64,000 nt of DNA, taken from positions 917,153 through 981,152 of the forward strand of contig VZQC01010581.1 in assembly GCA_009823505.1 (NCBI GenBank), written 5' to 3'. Within the stretch, counting starts at the first letter, position 1. The number at the start of each line of letters is the position of its first letter. This document shows, in pieces, positions 35,031-47,175 of this stretch. A model generated the notes under the pieces. The model was not told the origin of the DNA. It saw nothing but the letters and a program-made list of their open reading frames with translations, and made no database searches. A program made the translations under genes and the position numbers. Source of the stretch: Rhizomys pruinosus (taxonomy: Eukaryota; Chordata; Mammalia; Rodentia; Spalacidae).

Positions 35031-35474
35031 TGTCATAGATTTTCTTCAGATAGCTTATAGCCAAGAGACATAATTGTTCTGAATCTGAAAGAAGTGCTAG
35101 AGAGAGACTGAACATGTGCATCCCTCCTACACTATGCTTAAAAAATACTAGATGGATCTGAGACTGCCTCCAACTTTTAGCACTGTAGTGTGTGCCTATT
35201 ACTGGAAATGCTCAGGGTTTTATGGCAGCCAGACCACACTGGCTTATAGTAAACCACTATTCCCTGCTCTTGTCCATGTGTGAGGAGGAATATCCCACAG
35301 GCCAGGCTGAAATCTGGGCATTGCAACATCCCCTACTGTATAGCAGAGAGATGTGTTTATCAAATGAGCACTCAATTCAGCATCATTCATTCATTCATTC
35401 ATTCATTCTCTCAGTAATGTTTAATGAATATTGTCTTTCACAGAGAACAAGTCAGTAGTAGCTATTCTTGAGAA

Positions 35475-35800
35475 ATGATAGAGACCATCTGTATACTTGC
35501 AAGTGCGGTCTCCATACATCTTTCTCATGTTTATATCAGGTCTTCAACAGCAGGGCCTTCTCGCCTCTTTTCCTGCAGGTATCCCAGTTTGGAGGCAAGA
35601 AGCCTTTACCATTTGTGGGGGCTTGGATTCCCTGGCCAACATCTCCTTGGTAGAATAATCCATTGTTGATGTCAGAGCTCCTGTATTAATATATTTTGTT
35701 TAAGTGCATAGCTTAAGGAGACTTTAGCATTATATTTGGTTCTGAATAGAGAATAATCATTTTCAGAGTTTCTATGTCCATTAGTCAATTAAGTGGTGTA
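35475..35800 (+). repeat. dispersed repeat, copy 2 (family unknown)
   Basis: Second copy of the 20775-21090 sequence, same orientation, roughly 85-90% similar by eye with small indels. It diverges from copy 1 after the AATTAA near 35785. Confidence 0.7.
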
Positions 35801-38020
35801 GACCAAGCATTATGATGCCCTTGTTAATACAAGGAGAGTGGTTCAGGTGATTCCAGGAACTATCACCCCAGATAACTCACATGAAGATTCATAAGGGGAT
35901 TCAGGGCAGTTGAGTTTGGGTCTGAGTAGGGGCTAGGGTCAGTAGTAGATCACTGCTGTTTCCTAAGCCTTGCCTACTTCTCACATAGACCACTTTGACT
36001 TCCTTTTTATTAAAGATAAGCATACGCTAGAGGGGAAGCAGGACTTAGATATAGCTCAGAATAGAAATGAAGATCTATACTTGGCCCAAGGCCATGTTCC
36101 CTCCTCTGCATGCCAGTCTCGATGGCTGGGCTGCCTGGCAGACAGAATGCCCTTAAGGTCACCGCCCTCTTCTATCACCTGACAGTCTGTGAGTGTGACA
36201 TAAAAGAACGTGGTGCATGCTCTTCCTGCCAGCCCACCATCCTACACTGGGGTCCTCTGTTAGTGACCTTGATACCTATCTTTTCAAATTGCTTTGAAAT
36301 GTATATTTTTTCCCAAGAAGTTTAGTAAAATCCTTTCAGTTCAAAACCTGTATGCATATTTGCTGATGTCCCTGATGAACTGAACACTCACATTTGCTAC
36401 TTATAAGGCAAATAGGGATCATAGCAGGTCCCCACAGAGCACTGCTCTGCAGAAACATTCTAGTACTATGTCACAGCCCTTTTTTTTCAGAAAACTAGGG
36501 CCAAAGTAAAGTAGACTCATGATTTGGAACCAAGTTCTATGATTTACACCCTCCTTTACTTGTTTTCACTCCAGCTGCTTGTTGGAAGCATGCTGAGAAA
36601 ATAGGAGGTACCTGTTGGTTAAAGATCTGGTGAGAGCATAGTCCCCTGAAGAGGGATAGTCAGTACTAAAACTCATTCTTGCAACTGCCTTGCTTAAACA
36701 GAACCCTTTCAGATTCCTGAGTTATCACAAATGGTGTATCTCTTCCCGATTCTTCTGCCTAGAGAGCATCTGTCATCCTGAGTTCCTCTGCTTCAACCTC
36801 TCTCGGTCCTCATTTTCCCTGACATTGATTCTTCTATGTATAGCAAGGGGAAAGGTGATATTGATAATCTCCCCTCTCCTTCCTACATACATTTCATAAC
36901 ATCCTCTCTGTGGCATATTATCATCTGCATTGTACCTTATACAGATCCCATTTCAAACATTTATCTCCCTAAATGCCACCCGCTTCTCCAGGTGTCAGCG
37001 TCTCTTTCTGCCTTGTGACAGTGATGCTTCTGAAAGGAACCATACTTCCTCAGTGACCAACCTCTTAGATCTCTGTAGATACAGTTTGGTCACTAATATT
37101 GTAGCTCATGTGGCTTGCCTGAATCTTCAACTGACCCATGTCAGGGAATCTGGACTATGATTTCTAGTCCTTGTAGAGTCCAGTTTCTTTGTAGCACCTG
37201 ATAGTGGACTGTATCTTCTTTTGTTACATTCATGCAGGTGTGACAAATGCATTTAACAAAGGAATTGAGAGGGTTAAGATATTCTGTATATTTGTTTTTC
37301 AGTAGAACAGAGCAGTGATGATCTTAGAGCCAAAGCCACAGCCACTGCCCTTGACAGCCTGGTTCACTGGCTGCCAAGAACTAATTTGGAGTATTCTTTT
37401 TGGAAGCTTCCACTTCTGTCAACATTGATAAATAATAGATAGTTTTTGAATTTTAGTAAAGCTGTGTATAGTTTCTGTTTTAATTCCACATTACTTTGGA
37501 TTTGGTGAAAAGCACCTTCATTATAGTCTTTCCCTCTCGATTTGGCTTGCATCCCTAATCTCCCAGGGCTCTGTTGTCTGTTCACTCCCTGTCCGTCCCA
37601 TATCAGTAGGAAATTATAAAGGAAGAGGTCATGATAAGTGATTCCTTTCCCAGATATCAGCCTCTCAGAGCATAAGAGCTGCCTACTCCCATCACTAAGG
37701 TGTTTTAGTCCTGAAGGAACTTTGTGTCTCTCCTATCCATGACCCTCTAGATCCTTAGAAGGGGCTTGGTCTGAGGGGAAAGCACGGCTAGGGCACTTCT
37801 TTGTTTTCTACAGCAACTAGAGATTCATGTTTGGTTGATAAATTTGCCTATGCATGACTCGACATTCTTGACAGAAATGTATTATTTTAAGTCAATTATA
37901 TTTGATAACAAAACTTGGCTCTCTTCGTCTTCTCCCTTACTTCCAACTTCCCTGAAGGGTTTACTTTATATTAAGGAGAGTCAGTGATTTTTAAGTCTCA
38001 GTCCAACTGTTATTATTTCC
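35801..38020. other. unique non-coding stretch
   Basis: No exon or repeat family recognised. Several short open frames on the plus strand around 36690-37160 have no recognisable similarity. Confidence 0.4.
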
Positions 38021-38024
38021 ATGT

Positions 38025-38362
38025 AAGATGTCCCCCATAACCTCATTTGTTTGTCCTTAACAGGTGGTTCTGTTCTGAGAAGTGGTAGAAATTGTAGGAG
38101 GCGGGGTTTAGCAGGAGGAAGTGGATCTCTGGGGAGCATTCCTTGAGCCTTATAGCCCTGCCCGAGTTCTCAGCCTATTTCTGCTGCTTGGTGCATGGAG
38201 ATGTGAACCACCATGTGCCATATGCTCTGGCCGGTTGTCATCTTTCATTTCTAGCCTTCATGGACTGTATCCCATCAAAGTGTGGGCCAAACAAAACCTC
38301 TCTTCCCTTAAGGTTCTTCTTGTCAGATAGTTGATCACAGAGATAAAATTAACTAACATACT
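38025..38362 (+). mobile_element. MaLR-like LTR repeat
   Basis: TGTAAGATGTCCCCC, GAGCCTTATAGCCCTG, CATGGACTGTATCCCATCAAAGTGTGGGCCAAACAAAACC, TTGTCAGATAGTTGATCACAG and ATTAACTAACATAC match the MaLR-like family through its 3' end. Confidence 0.65.
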
Positions 38363-38490
38363 TTATGTCTTTATCAATGTACTTATTGTTTGCAAGGTAT
38401 TGTCAATCAGCCAATTTTTACTGAGAAAAATCATTCCGTAGAAACTGCTTAATTGTTTCATATCCATTCATTCTATAAATATATATTCAG

Positions 38491-38702
38491 GAAAGATGTC
38501 TCAGTGTTTAAGAACACTTGCTGTTCTTTCAAAGAACCTGGGTTCAATTCCCAGCACCTACACGGCAGCTGACAACTATCTGTGACTCCAGTTCCAGGAA
38601 ATTTGATGCCCTCTTCTGACCACCACAGACATTGAGTGACACAGGTGCACGCACACACGTGCAGGCAATACACTCATACACATAAAATAAAATAAAGTAT
38701 TC
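38491..38702 (+). mobile_element. B2/B3-like SINE, single-unit form
   Basis: GGAAAGATGTCTCAGTGTTTAAGAACACTTGC, B box GGTTCAATTCC, one middle unit (GACTCCAGTTCCAGG), tail ATACACATAAAATAAAATAAAG. The TSD aaatatatattcag lies at 38477-38490 and 38703-38716. Confidence 0.93.
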
Positions 38703-38899
38703 AAATATATATTCAGTTAAATAAGCACCATTACTTATTTGGTGCCTGTGGAGATAGGAGGAAGGAAGTATGTTATAGGTTATAAAACTGCAGTTAAATA
38801 TCAAGATTCATACAATTACACCATTACCTTAATTCTCTCTTTAAAAAAGAGTGAAAAATGAAATGAAAGTCACTGAAATAAGTAATGGACAATGTGCTG

Positions 38900-39780
38900 G
38901 ATAGGTTCAGTTGTCAACCTGACATACTCAGGAAGAGAGCATGAATTGGGAAATTTCCTCTATTGGCTTGGCCGGTGAGCATGTCTATGAGGCATTTTAT
39001 TTTCTTTTTTTTTCTTTTTCTTTTTTTTTTTTTTTTGGCAAGAAGAAACACTTGAACTTCATGTCAGATTGCAAACAAAGGGAATAAAATCCACATGCAA
39101 AAAGCACAAAGAAAATCAACAACATGGGAAAAGCAAAATAGAAATCCCCACCAAAAAACACTATCAGTCCTACAAGAGACTCCTCACAATTAGATCCTCA
39201 CCAAGGCCAACCCAGAACACAGAATTCTCTCTCGCTCTCTCGCTACTGCTCATCCTCTCTCTCTCTCTCTCTTTCATTTATTATAATTATTTATATATAT
39301 ATATTAATATTATTCTTCTTTGATTTCCTTTTTTTGGTTTTTTTTTTTCTTTCTCTCTCTGATCCATCCTGGAGGGGAGACTTTACTTCACTTTATCCGC
39401 CGCTACTCCCCAGTTACTCTCCCAGCCACCCTGGAGCCCAGGTCCTTTACTCTCTGATCAGAGGCTTTTTTTTTTTTTTTTGATTGTTGCATTGTACTGT
39501 GGGAAGGCCCAGCCCACTGTGGATGGTGCCAACCCTAGGCAGGTCCTTCTGGGTTTATATAAGAAAGCATGCTGAGTATAGGGCAAAAGAACAAGCCTTT
39601 CTACATGGTAGCATTTCTACATGGTCTCTGTTTTAACTCCTTCCTCCTGCCCTGAGTTCCTGTCTTGGCATCCCCCAAGCACAACCTGTAATTGGGATAT
39701 GTAAGCCAAATAAACCCTTGCCTCCTCAAGTTATTTTGGTCAATGATTTTTGACAGCAATAGAAAAGCAAACTAGTATAA
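38900..39780 (+). mobile_element. rodent LTR-like repeat with nested insertion
   Basis: Starts GGTTCAGTTGTCAACCTGACATAC and is interrupted at about 39000. It resumes at about 39480 with TTGATTGTTGCATTG..GGAAGGCCCAGCCCACTGTGG, has TATATAAGAAAGCATGCTGAG, and ends GTAAGCCAAATAAACCC..GCAATAGAAAAGCAAACTAG. Same family as 10197, 55600 and 58966. Confidence 0.65.
39000..39465 (-). mobile_element. composite L1-derived insertion
   Basis: Lies inside the LTR-like repeat. A long T-rich run (39001-39035), then on the plus strand what looks like the L1 5'UTR/ORF1 junction: a start codon at 39124 followed by a stop-containing frame rich in K, P, S and T up to about 39225. After that come CT- and AT-simple repeats, then GC-rich sequence (39360-39463). 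An approximate target repeat (gaggc plus T-rich) is seen at both edges. Structure uncertain. Confidence 0.45.
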
Positions 39781-41510
39781 CTTAGTAATAAAAATGTACC
39801 TGAAACTATCTGACCCACAACTTAGACTTCATCTGCTTTCAGATGAATCTCAAGTGATTCCATGAATCCCAGGAATTCCATAGTCTGGTATGGTATTCAT
39901 TTAGGAAAGAGCAGTCTCTCATGCTTTTCATACCTGACCTTAGAAGGGAAGTGTCACAGTGATTCAAGGGGTCTTAGTTGCTGTGTGCTGAGTGGATACA
40001 TATATCCTGTTTATGTCTATTAACAAGGTGTATGACAGAGGACACTAGACAATCTTTCTGAAGTTTCTTTTCTTACCTGTGAAATAGTGATGATATGGGG
40101 ACCAAATGACATGTTATAGATTTTGGCATGTATACAGACCTCCTCCAGAGGATAGGATAAGCATGAAATAAATATGCTACTTCTATTGTAATTTGTCATA
40201 TCAAAGTTTCCTGATCAAAGTTACCATTATCTAAAGTATTTTATATTAATCTCTCTGCCTATACCTTTGTATCTAGGATCACCCCCCTACCCCGCCATGT
40301 GCGTGTGTGTTGCATGTTTGTACAGCAAAATACTACTTTCTCAAGGCTCAGTAATAACAACTACTAAACAGGCATAAAATATGTAGCAAATCTCACAGGC
40401 TAAACCTGAAATATTTTGGTCAGATTGCAGCCCCTCTGTTGCTCTCATTTACACAGAGGATCTATAGTATCACGTGCATTTTCTGGACTATGGTGTGACG
40501 TCCATGTGTTTTCTAAAGTGCCATGCATTAGAGTTGAAATTTGTTTTTCTACTCTCCATCCAAAAAAAGAAGAATGTGATTTCTAGAATCAAGTACATTA
40601 GTAGCAATGAAAAGTAGTAGCTAGAAGTTCTAATTTTAAATATCTCTCCTGATACAAATTAGCCTAGCAGACATAAAAGCTCAATAGGCCATTTTGTTCA
40701 GGGGTAGATACTATCACATACTTTAAAAAGCTTCGGGGCATCAATTGTGGATAAAACCATGCTTAGTACTCAATAAAAGCCCTTATCTGGTGGGGGGGGG
40801 ACAAAAGCTAAGTAATGGCCAATCTTTGGAAGATTCATATCTTAGTTATCTTTACTTAAAACATTAATGTATATAATGAGACATTTAATCTGGAACTCAC
40901 AAGTTTTAGGATACAGATGAGGTCACAGTATTGGAAATGGAAACTTCACAAGTTATAGGTAAACTTATAGATTGCTGTACTTCTAAACAGTGAAATTCTG
41001 TTCTCTCAAACATTTCTACAAGCATCTGAGAAGTAAGTTACTTGGTTTCAAGAAGAGATTCAGCTCCTTGGTACATGTTTTCTCAGCTTGTCACTGTAGT
41101 GTTCTGGCTACCCTCAGTGCTGTGCTGGATCTATGGTCTCTGTGGATCTCCAGTGTCTGGGTATTATAAACTCCACTGAGCACAGTATAGCACCGTGGTG
41201 AAATATGTCCTCCTCCCTCTGTTACAGTGCTGCATGTAGGTCCCAAAGGTGTATATAGTTTTAATGAAAAAGATTTCATATTTTCCCTGTGGCCCTTCTG
41301 TCTCTTAACAGCTTCTGATATGAGTCCAATAGAGATAGAGACAGGAGATAAATTCTACAGAGAGTCATCACACTATAGTCAGATAAAAGTTTCCCTTGGT
41401 GAATCAGGATTTACTTACTGGCTCAACCTTAGGGAGACATTTTCCTTCCCCTAGGATAAATTGCAAAAGTTCCTCATTCTTTATGAAAATCTCTGTCTGG
41501 TAGCCTCTCT
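39781..41510. other. mostly unique non-coding stretch
   Basis: A weak MIR-like patch near 40060-40130 (CTTACCTGTGAAATAGTGATGATATGGGG). No exon or gene family recognised. Confidence 0.4.
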
Positions 41511-41519
41511 CATGGGTTT

Positions 41520-42060
41520 ACTGACACACTCTGATATATGTGAATTCTGTCCTTTTTTTCCTATTTCCTTCCCCCTTCAGTTATTTCTCCCCCAAAATAT
41601 TTCATGAACAGGATTATGATGGGCAGACCTGCCAATGCCTGGTCTTCCAGAGAGACTTGTAGGAGAAGCAGGATAAGAAATCAGATGCATGGGGGTATGG
41701 TTTATAAAATGTTCCAAGCTTCTGTTTGCCTAATGCCTCAATAGTCCTAGAAGCAGCCTGTGAGCACCCTGCCTAGACCACCAGGTTTTAAGACTGGTTC
41801 CTGAGTTAACTTTTTTTTCTTGCCCAGCCCTGAATGAACCCTAAGACTTTCATTAATACCAATGAAATCAGCTAATTTTTGTTTGTTTTTATACTCCATC
41901 CTGATCTCCCAACAGGGCCCTTGCTTACCCAAACTGTTTTGTTCCTCCTATAAAATGCCATGGCATGTCCTGCCCCCTAAGGACCTGTGAGTCTAATCTT
42001 TTAATTTCACATGTGTCAATGAGTGTAATTTTCAATGCCATGTTGGGAATCCATGTCCAA
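41520..42060 (+). mobile_element. possible solo LTR (unidentified ERV)
   Basis: Has LTR-like order on the plus strand: pyrimidine-rich start, GCAGCCTGTGAGCACC..GGTTTTAAGACTGG, a TATA-like CCTATAAAATGCCATGG at about 41950, and a downstream AATTTTCAATGCCA end. No partner LTR or TSD was found, so this is tentative. Confidence 0.25.
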
Positions 42061-42664
42061 GAGTGTGTGAAATAGCCTTACTCTTCTCCTTCCATCAGAG
42101 GACACTGTACTCATGCATTCCATAATGACAAGTATATAGTCATAGAAACATGTTCATTAGGTGTTTTGTTACGCAAACTTCAGAGTTTACACTGAACTAA
42201 GATTGCTATGCCATCTGTAGGCCTTACAATCTTATGGGACCAGCATTGCATCGGCAGAAATGTCATTTATGGACTGAGTGCAGTCTGACAGGATGATCAT
42301 AAAGACTTTTAGGATTAGGGGCAGAAGTATAAATATCAGAAGGCAGTAAGCCAGTGGACATCTGAGAGAGGCAGTTCTAAGAAGAAGCAGTAAGTTTAAG
42401 GACCCTTGGGCCTGTTGAATAAACCACCAAGAAGAAGGTTAGATTTATTGCAATAAGGAAATGAAATGGGTAGAAACAGGCTTATGAAAGTGACATAGGA
42501 TAATGACCCAAGTATATAGTCAGTATAACTTATAGATGTGAACTTTATCAGATAGTAGAGGACTCACCTTTTAAGAATATCACCTATACTCCATCACGGA
42601 GATTGAATTATGAGATGGCAAGGCTTGAAAGAGACAACTATGTAGCCTTTACAAAAATCCAGAT

Positions 42665-43010
42665 TAAACTTGCTGTACTTTAGATGTTGAATAGCTGGTG
42701 CTATTGGAGGTGATGGAACTTCTAGGAGGTGGGACGTAGCAAGAGATCCTAAGGTTATTGGGAGAACACCCTTGAAAGAAATTCTGTCTCATTTCTTAAA
42801 CTCTGGGTCACAAAATGAGCTATTTGCTCAGCCTACTGTGTCCTGCTATAATGGGTGGGTCTTTCCGAAAACCCTTGTACCCAATGAGACTACTAAATCC
42901 TGGTCTGGAATGTCCAGAATCATGAACCAAAATAAATCTTTCCTCTTTGTAATTTAGTTGCTTTAGATATTTCATTGTAGTAGTGGGAACCAGACAAATA
43001 CAAGGAATGC
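42665..43010 (+). mobile_element. MaLR-like LTR repeat
   Basis: GCTGGTGCTATTGGAGGTGATGGAACTTCTAGGAGGTGGG, ATGAACCAAAATAAATCTTTCC, TAGATATTTCATTGTAGTAGTGG. Same family as 2425/3859. The 5' end is missing. Confidence 0.6.
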
Positions 43011-43500
43011 CAGTAGCATGGATTAAGTGACAGACATAGATGGGGTAAGAAGTCATTTGTTTTCATGCATAATTTCCATGTAAGATAATCTACTATGCAA
43101 CTAGTTAATGAATGAATGCTTTAAAGAATATGAAAGAAAGGTAGGATTTGAGAATGATTTTATTGTTTTTGACTGTACAGACATTGGATAGAATCGCCAT
43201 CTATAAAGATATAAGATATTGGTTATCATCAGGCTGAAATTGCTATAATCCTGCTGTGGGTTTCAGCATGTGAAATTTAAGGGATTTATTAGCTAGTGGC
43301 TTCAACTATAGAAACTGATAATGTCAGTTCCAGAGGCCAGATGTCTATGATTGAAGTGTTGGTAGAATTGGTTTCCTCTGGCACCAGAAGGGAAGGGTCC
43401 ATTCCAGGCCTTTCCCCTAGACTAATAGGTCACTTTTCTCTCCCTGTCTTTTTCCATCTCATCTTTGCTGTGGCTTTTCTCTTCTTAAAATTATAGCACT
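43011..43500. other. unique non-coding stretch
   Basis: Nothing recognised. Confidence 0.4.
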
Positions 43501-43504
43501 TATA

Positions 43505-43640
43505 TTAAATCAGGACCCTTCCAGCACCTGGGAGGTAGAGGCAGGTAGACCAGGGGTTCAAAGTTATCTTTAGCAGCATAATAGTTTTGAAGCTAGCCAA
43601 GGCTACTTGAGACCCTGTATCAAAAACCCAACCAAACAAA
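43505..43640 (+). mobile_element. diverged B1 SINE
   Basis: CCAGCACCTGGGAGGTAGAGGCAGGTAGACCAGGGGTTCAAAG, GAAGCTAGCCAAGGCTACTTGAGACCCTGTATCAAAAACC. 5' part missing. Confidence 0.75.
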
Positions 43641-44225
43641 TAACTGAAACAAAGACCAAAAACAGCTAAAATAAAACAAATGATCACAAAAGTCAGATGA
43701 AAATTAGTAATAACAGTTTAACTTCCTTATCTCTATAAAGCATTATACCAAAATAAGATTACATTCTGAAGTGTTTGGATATAGGAACTTTAGATATTAA
43801 TTAATTTAATGTATAAGACATGTAAATAATAAAAATGATGATTTTGAAGTTTTGGGATGGGGTATATATTTGCTGTTGTTTGAACTCGGTTGGTATTGAG
43901 TATAAGGAGGGTGACTGAGGTCATTCATCAAGATGAAGGCAGGTTGGTGTCTTCAGATACTCCAAGGGGAGCTGGGTGATTACCACTCAGATCCACGTTT
44001 AATCTCATAACATACATCTTTACAAATTGTAATTTTACCTAGTGTTGAGCCTTGTACCTTTCTGGGCCTATGCTCTGCTCTCACAGGAGATGGACACTTT
44101 ACACTGTGAGAAGATCAAAACAGACTGGTTTTCAGAGGACAAAGCTCTGATGGATTTTGGTATCAATGTTCGTTGCTTTGTTACCAAATTACTTCTGGGC
44201 ACCTTTTTGACATTGTCCTGACAGA
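43641..44225. other. unique non-coding stretch
   Basis: Nothing recognised. Confidence 0.4.
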
Positions 44226-44242
44226 GCTTAAGGCACATTTTA

Positions 44243-44394
44243 TTTTATTTTATTTTATTTTATTTTATTTTATTTTTTGTCTTTTTGAGACAGGGTCTCC
44301 CTGTAGCTCTGGCTGTCCTAGAACTTCCTCTGTAGACCAGGCTGGCCTTGAACTCACAAAGACCCACCTGCCTCTGCCTCCCAAGTTCTAAGAT
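44243..44394 (-). mobile_element. B1 SINE, antisense, with (TTTTA)n tail
   Basis: 5'-truncated B1 (GAGACAGGGTCTCCCTGTAGC, ACCAGGCTGGCCTTGAACTCACAAAG, CCTCCCAAGTTCTAAG). Its A-tail has become a TTTTA pentamer array (44238-44274). TSD aaggcacatttta at 44230-44242 and aaagcacatttta at 44395-44407 (one mismatch). Confidence 0.92.
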
Positions 44395-44407
44395 AAAGCA
44401 CATTTTA

Positions 44408-45395
44408 AAGTGCATTAAGGAACTTTGCCTTGATTGAATAATGGCCTTGACAGAAAAGGAAACAAGAGTTGTTTCTGATGTATAACTCCCACAATGTCCT
44501 ATAAATGAACTGAAAAACATAGCCATTTTCTTTTCATCTTTTGTTACTTAGTGACATGCAACAGATAATTTTGCTTGTTTTGAACTTTTAGAATTCTTGC
44601 AAATATGACCTGGAAAAGTGGTCTCTATTCATCTAGTTGACAGAAATTTGCTGAGTGCCATCAGCAGATCTTGTTGAATGCTACATCTGTCTGTCTGGTT
44701 TAAGGGGAGAATAGAATGGTTTTGCTTTTTAGCGGAGCTGTGCATACAGAGTCCCAAATCACACAGGAAGAATACTGAATGCAGACATGAACTTGCTCCA
44801 AGATCTGACTCCTGCCTAATCTGTGCCTATAAACAATTCACTGCAGTTTACTCACAGACAAAGCTTATAAACAGACTCCAGACATTCCTCTTAAATCTAA
44901 TGTCCAGTAGTCTTGTGATTTAATCCATGTTGTTTCCAGTTCTGAAAAGCTTCCGTCACCTCCGGAGGGTGCAGACATTTGTCCTCATTCTTTGACTTGA
45001 TGCTGACCCAGGAATGACAGTCAGGGAGGGGAGACAGAGTGTGACCCATGTTAGTAAAATAACAAGTACATTTCAAAACAAATCCTCAGCACTCCAAACC
45101 TTATCTCCGGTGAAACTGTTGCCTTTGCTCTTCTCCACCCACCATGTACCTGGTGACTCAAATTCTATTAAAATGTGTTTGGAGTGATCTTTCTGAGTGT
45201 GAGACTTCGAAGTGTTCAACTTCCCTGAGAAATATATTTTAAAATGTTATCTTTTGATTTCATTCTCAGACTGTTACATGAGGGCATTTAGCTCTCTTTT
45301 AGGTCCATTTTGGTGATGCTTTGTTTGTTTCTCTTCTCAGATCAACATCTTAGGTGTAATTGTGTGTGCAGTATGCTGGCCTTGGAGTACTCTTC
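44408..45395. other. unique non-coding stretch
   Basis: No repeats or exons recognised. Confidence 0.45.
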
Positions 45396-45556
45396 TTTTT
45401 TGTGTGTGTGTTTTCGAGACAGGGTCTTCCTGTAGCCCCAGCTGTCCTGGAACTCACTCTGTAGACCAGGCTGACCTTGAACTCACAAAGATCCGCATGC
45501 CTCCGCCTCCCAAGTGCTAGGATTAAAGGCGTGAGTGCGTGACCACACCCGGCCAA
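45396..45556 (-). mobile_element. B1 SINE, antisense
   Basis: Full-length, well conserved: TTCGAGACAGGGTCTTCCTGTAGCCCCAGCTGTCC, CCTCCCAAGTGCTAGGATTAAAGGCGTGAG, CCACACCCGGCC. Short TSD agtactctt on both sides. Confidence 0.95.
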
Positions 45557-46135
45557 AGTACTCTTGTATACTTTGTGACTGTAAGGCAGAAAAAAGCTCA
45601 TTGTCAACTATTTCTAAACATTCAGGATTAATGAATTGAGCTTTAACATCTGTGGCACATTATGAGTTTGGAGGGGTATTTTATGTGAAGTAAAGGTATC
45701 TTTTTGCACTATTATTGTTTCTGAGGGCTAAAGACTACATAACACTCAAGAATTTAGAAAGTCAGACTGCTTTTTAAGGATAAGCAAAATTTTCTTAAAA
45801 TTGATAGACATGACTGTGATTTGTCTACAGTCTTTCTCCTGTAGGTGACCAGGAGGAGGACCTATGTCTGATGTAGTAAGTCTATTTGAGTTATGATCCA
45901 GCTCAGAAGCCTCTATGGATTTCCCTCCTTCTTACATATTTCCTCACAATGAGTTTCCACACTGGTCTGCATTTCCCTCTATTAAAACACTTAATTACTA
46001 TGCTATAAATATTTATTTGTTTTTCCCTTTAATATTCTATGTCACTTTGAAGTCAGTTGTTCAGTTTTTATTTTTGTATTAATAGAGATCTTAGAACAAT
46101 GGAACATGGCACAGGGTAAGCAATTATTTTAAAAA
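45557..46135. other. unique non-coding stretch
   Basis: Nothing recognised. Confidence 0.4.
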
Positions 46136-46139
46136 TGAA

Positions 46140-46380
46140 TGAGCCAGTTGTGGTGGCACATGCCAGTAGGATATGCTGAAGAGGCAGAGGCAGGAGAATC
46201 ACGAGTTCAAGGCCAGCCTAGGCTACACATTTTGTAGCTGGGCATGGTAGTGTATGCCTTTAATCCCAGCACTCAGAAGGTAGAGGTAAGCTGGTCTCTG
46301 AGTTCAAGGCTGGCCTGGTTTACATAGCTAACTCCAGGCCAGCTGTGACTAAAAGGGAGAACCTGTCTCATAAAGACAAA
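46140..46380 (+). mobile_element. two abutting B1 SINEs
   Basis: 46140-46244 is a partial B1 (GCCAGTTGTGGTGGCACATGCC..GTTCAAGGCCAGCCTAGGCTACACA); from 46246 a fuller B1 begins (GCTGGGCATGGTAGTGTATGCCTTTAATCCC) and ends CTGTCTCATAAAGAC plus A-rich tail. Same orientation, so one probably inserted beside or into the other. Confidence 0.85.
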
Positions 46381-47060
46381 AAAATGATGAATGAAAAAAC
46401 ATAGTGTATAGAGTAACTATTACCTTGGTTCTTTGAGAACAGGTGCTAAGATTAAATGTAAAGATTTTTATTAGGAAAAACACCTGTAAGATAGCATGGG
46501 GAGAACATCAGGAGGAAATCCCTGAAAAACATGACTGCACAGTACACATGTGACCTTTAGTAGATGAAGTGGGAAGAAGGGGCAGGTCAAAGCTTCCTAG
46601 ATGGCACGGTGGTTTGTAGGTGGAGGGAGGGAAGAGCATTGGAGAGTCCCTAAACCAACTTAAGCCATCCGAAGCGACTTAAATCTCCCAGATGGGATTT
46701 CTATCTCTGTCACTCTCAGGTATTGGTGGGGAGGAGTCGGTGGGAGTGTGCTTAAGGTGTAAAGGTGGGGCAGATTTTAGAGTACAGCAGTTGAAGCCAA
46801 ATACGTTCTCTTTGACTGCAATTGGAAGTTGGTTAGGGATCCTCACAGTTGAGGTGCATATGGAAGACTGTAACCCACATGTCTAGTACCTCCATAAAGT
46901 GACAGGGACTTGCTGGTTTGTGAGAAAGCTGGACATGCATTAGTGTGACATTCCTGGACCCTGGGTCCACTTTTCCCACTTGGATGAAGATGTGGCTTTA
47001 GTTGTGTTTGTTTTCACAAGAATCAAGCATTGCTGGTGAAAAAAGTACAAATGGAAGCTG
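46381..47060. other. unique or unidentified stretch
   Basis: G-rich patches near 46610-46770. No family recognised. Confidence 0.35.
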
Positions 47061-47067
47061 CTCAGCC

Positions 47068-47175
47068 ATGGTGATGCCTATGAGGTCCAGCAGGAAGTCA
47101 GCCATAGTGGTGTTTATGAGGTCCAGCAGGAAGTCAGCCGTAGTGGTGTCTATGAGGTCCAGCAGGAAGTCAGCC
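47068..47175. repeat. 36-bp minisatellite, three units
   Basis: Three head-to-tail 36-bp units (47068-47103, 47104-47139, 47140-47175). The last 24 bases (ATGAGGTCCAGCAGGAAGTC plus AGCC) are identical in all three; differences lie in the first 12. The period is divisible by three, so a 78-codon plus-strand frame (47002-47238) stays open across it. No other sign of coding. Confidence 0.95.

Noticed and set aside
35368..35410. ATTC repeat considered as CRISPR-like or regulatory array
   Set aside because: It is a short (ATTC)n microsatellite without spacers.
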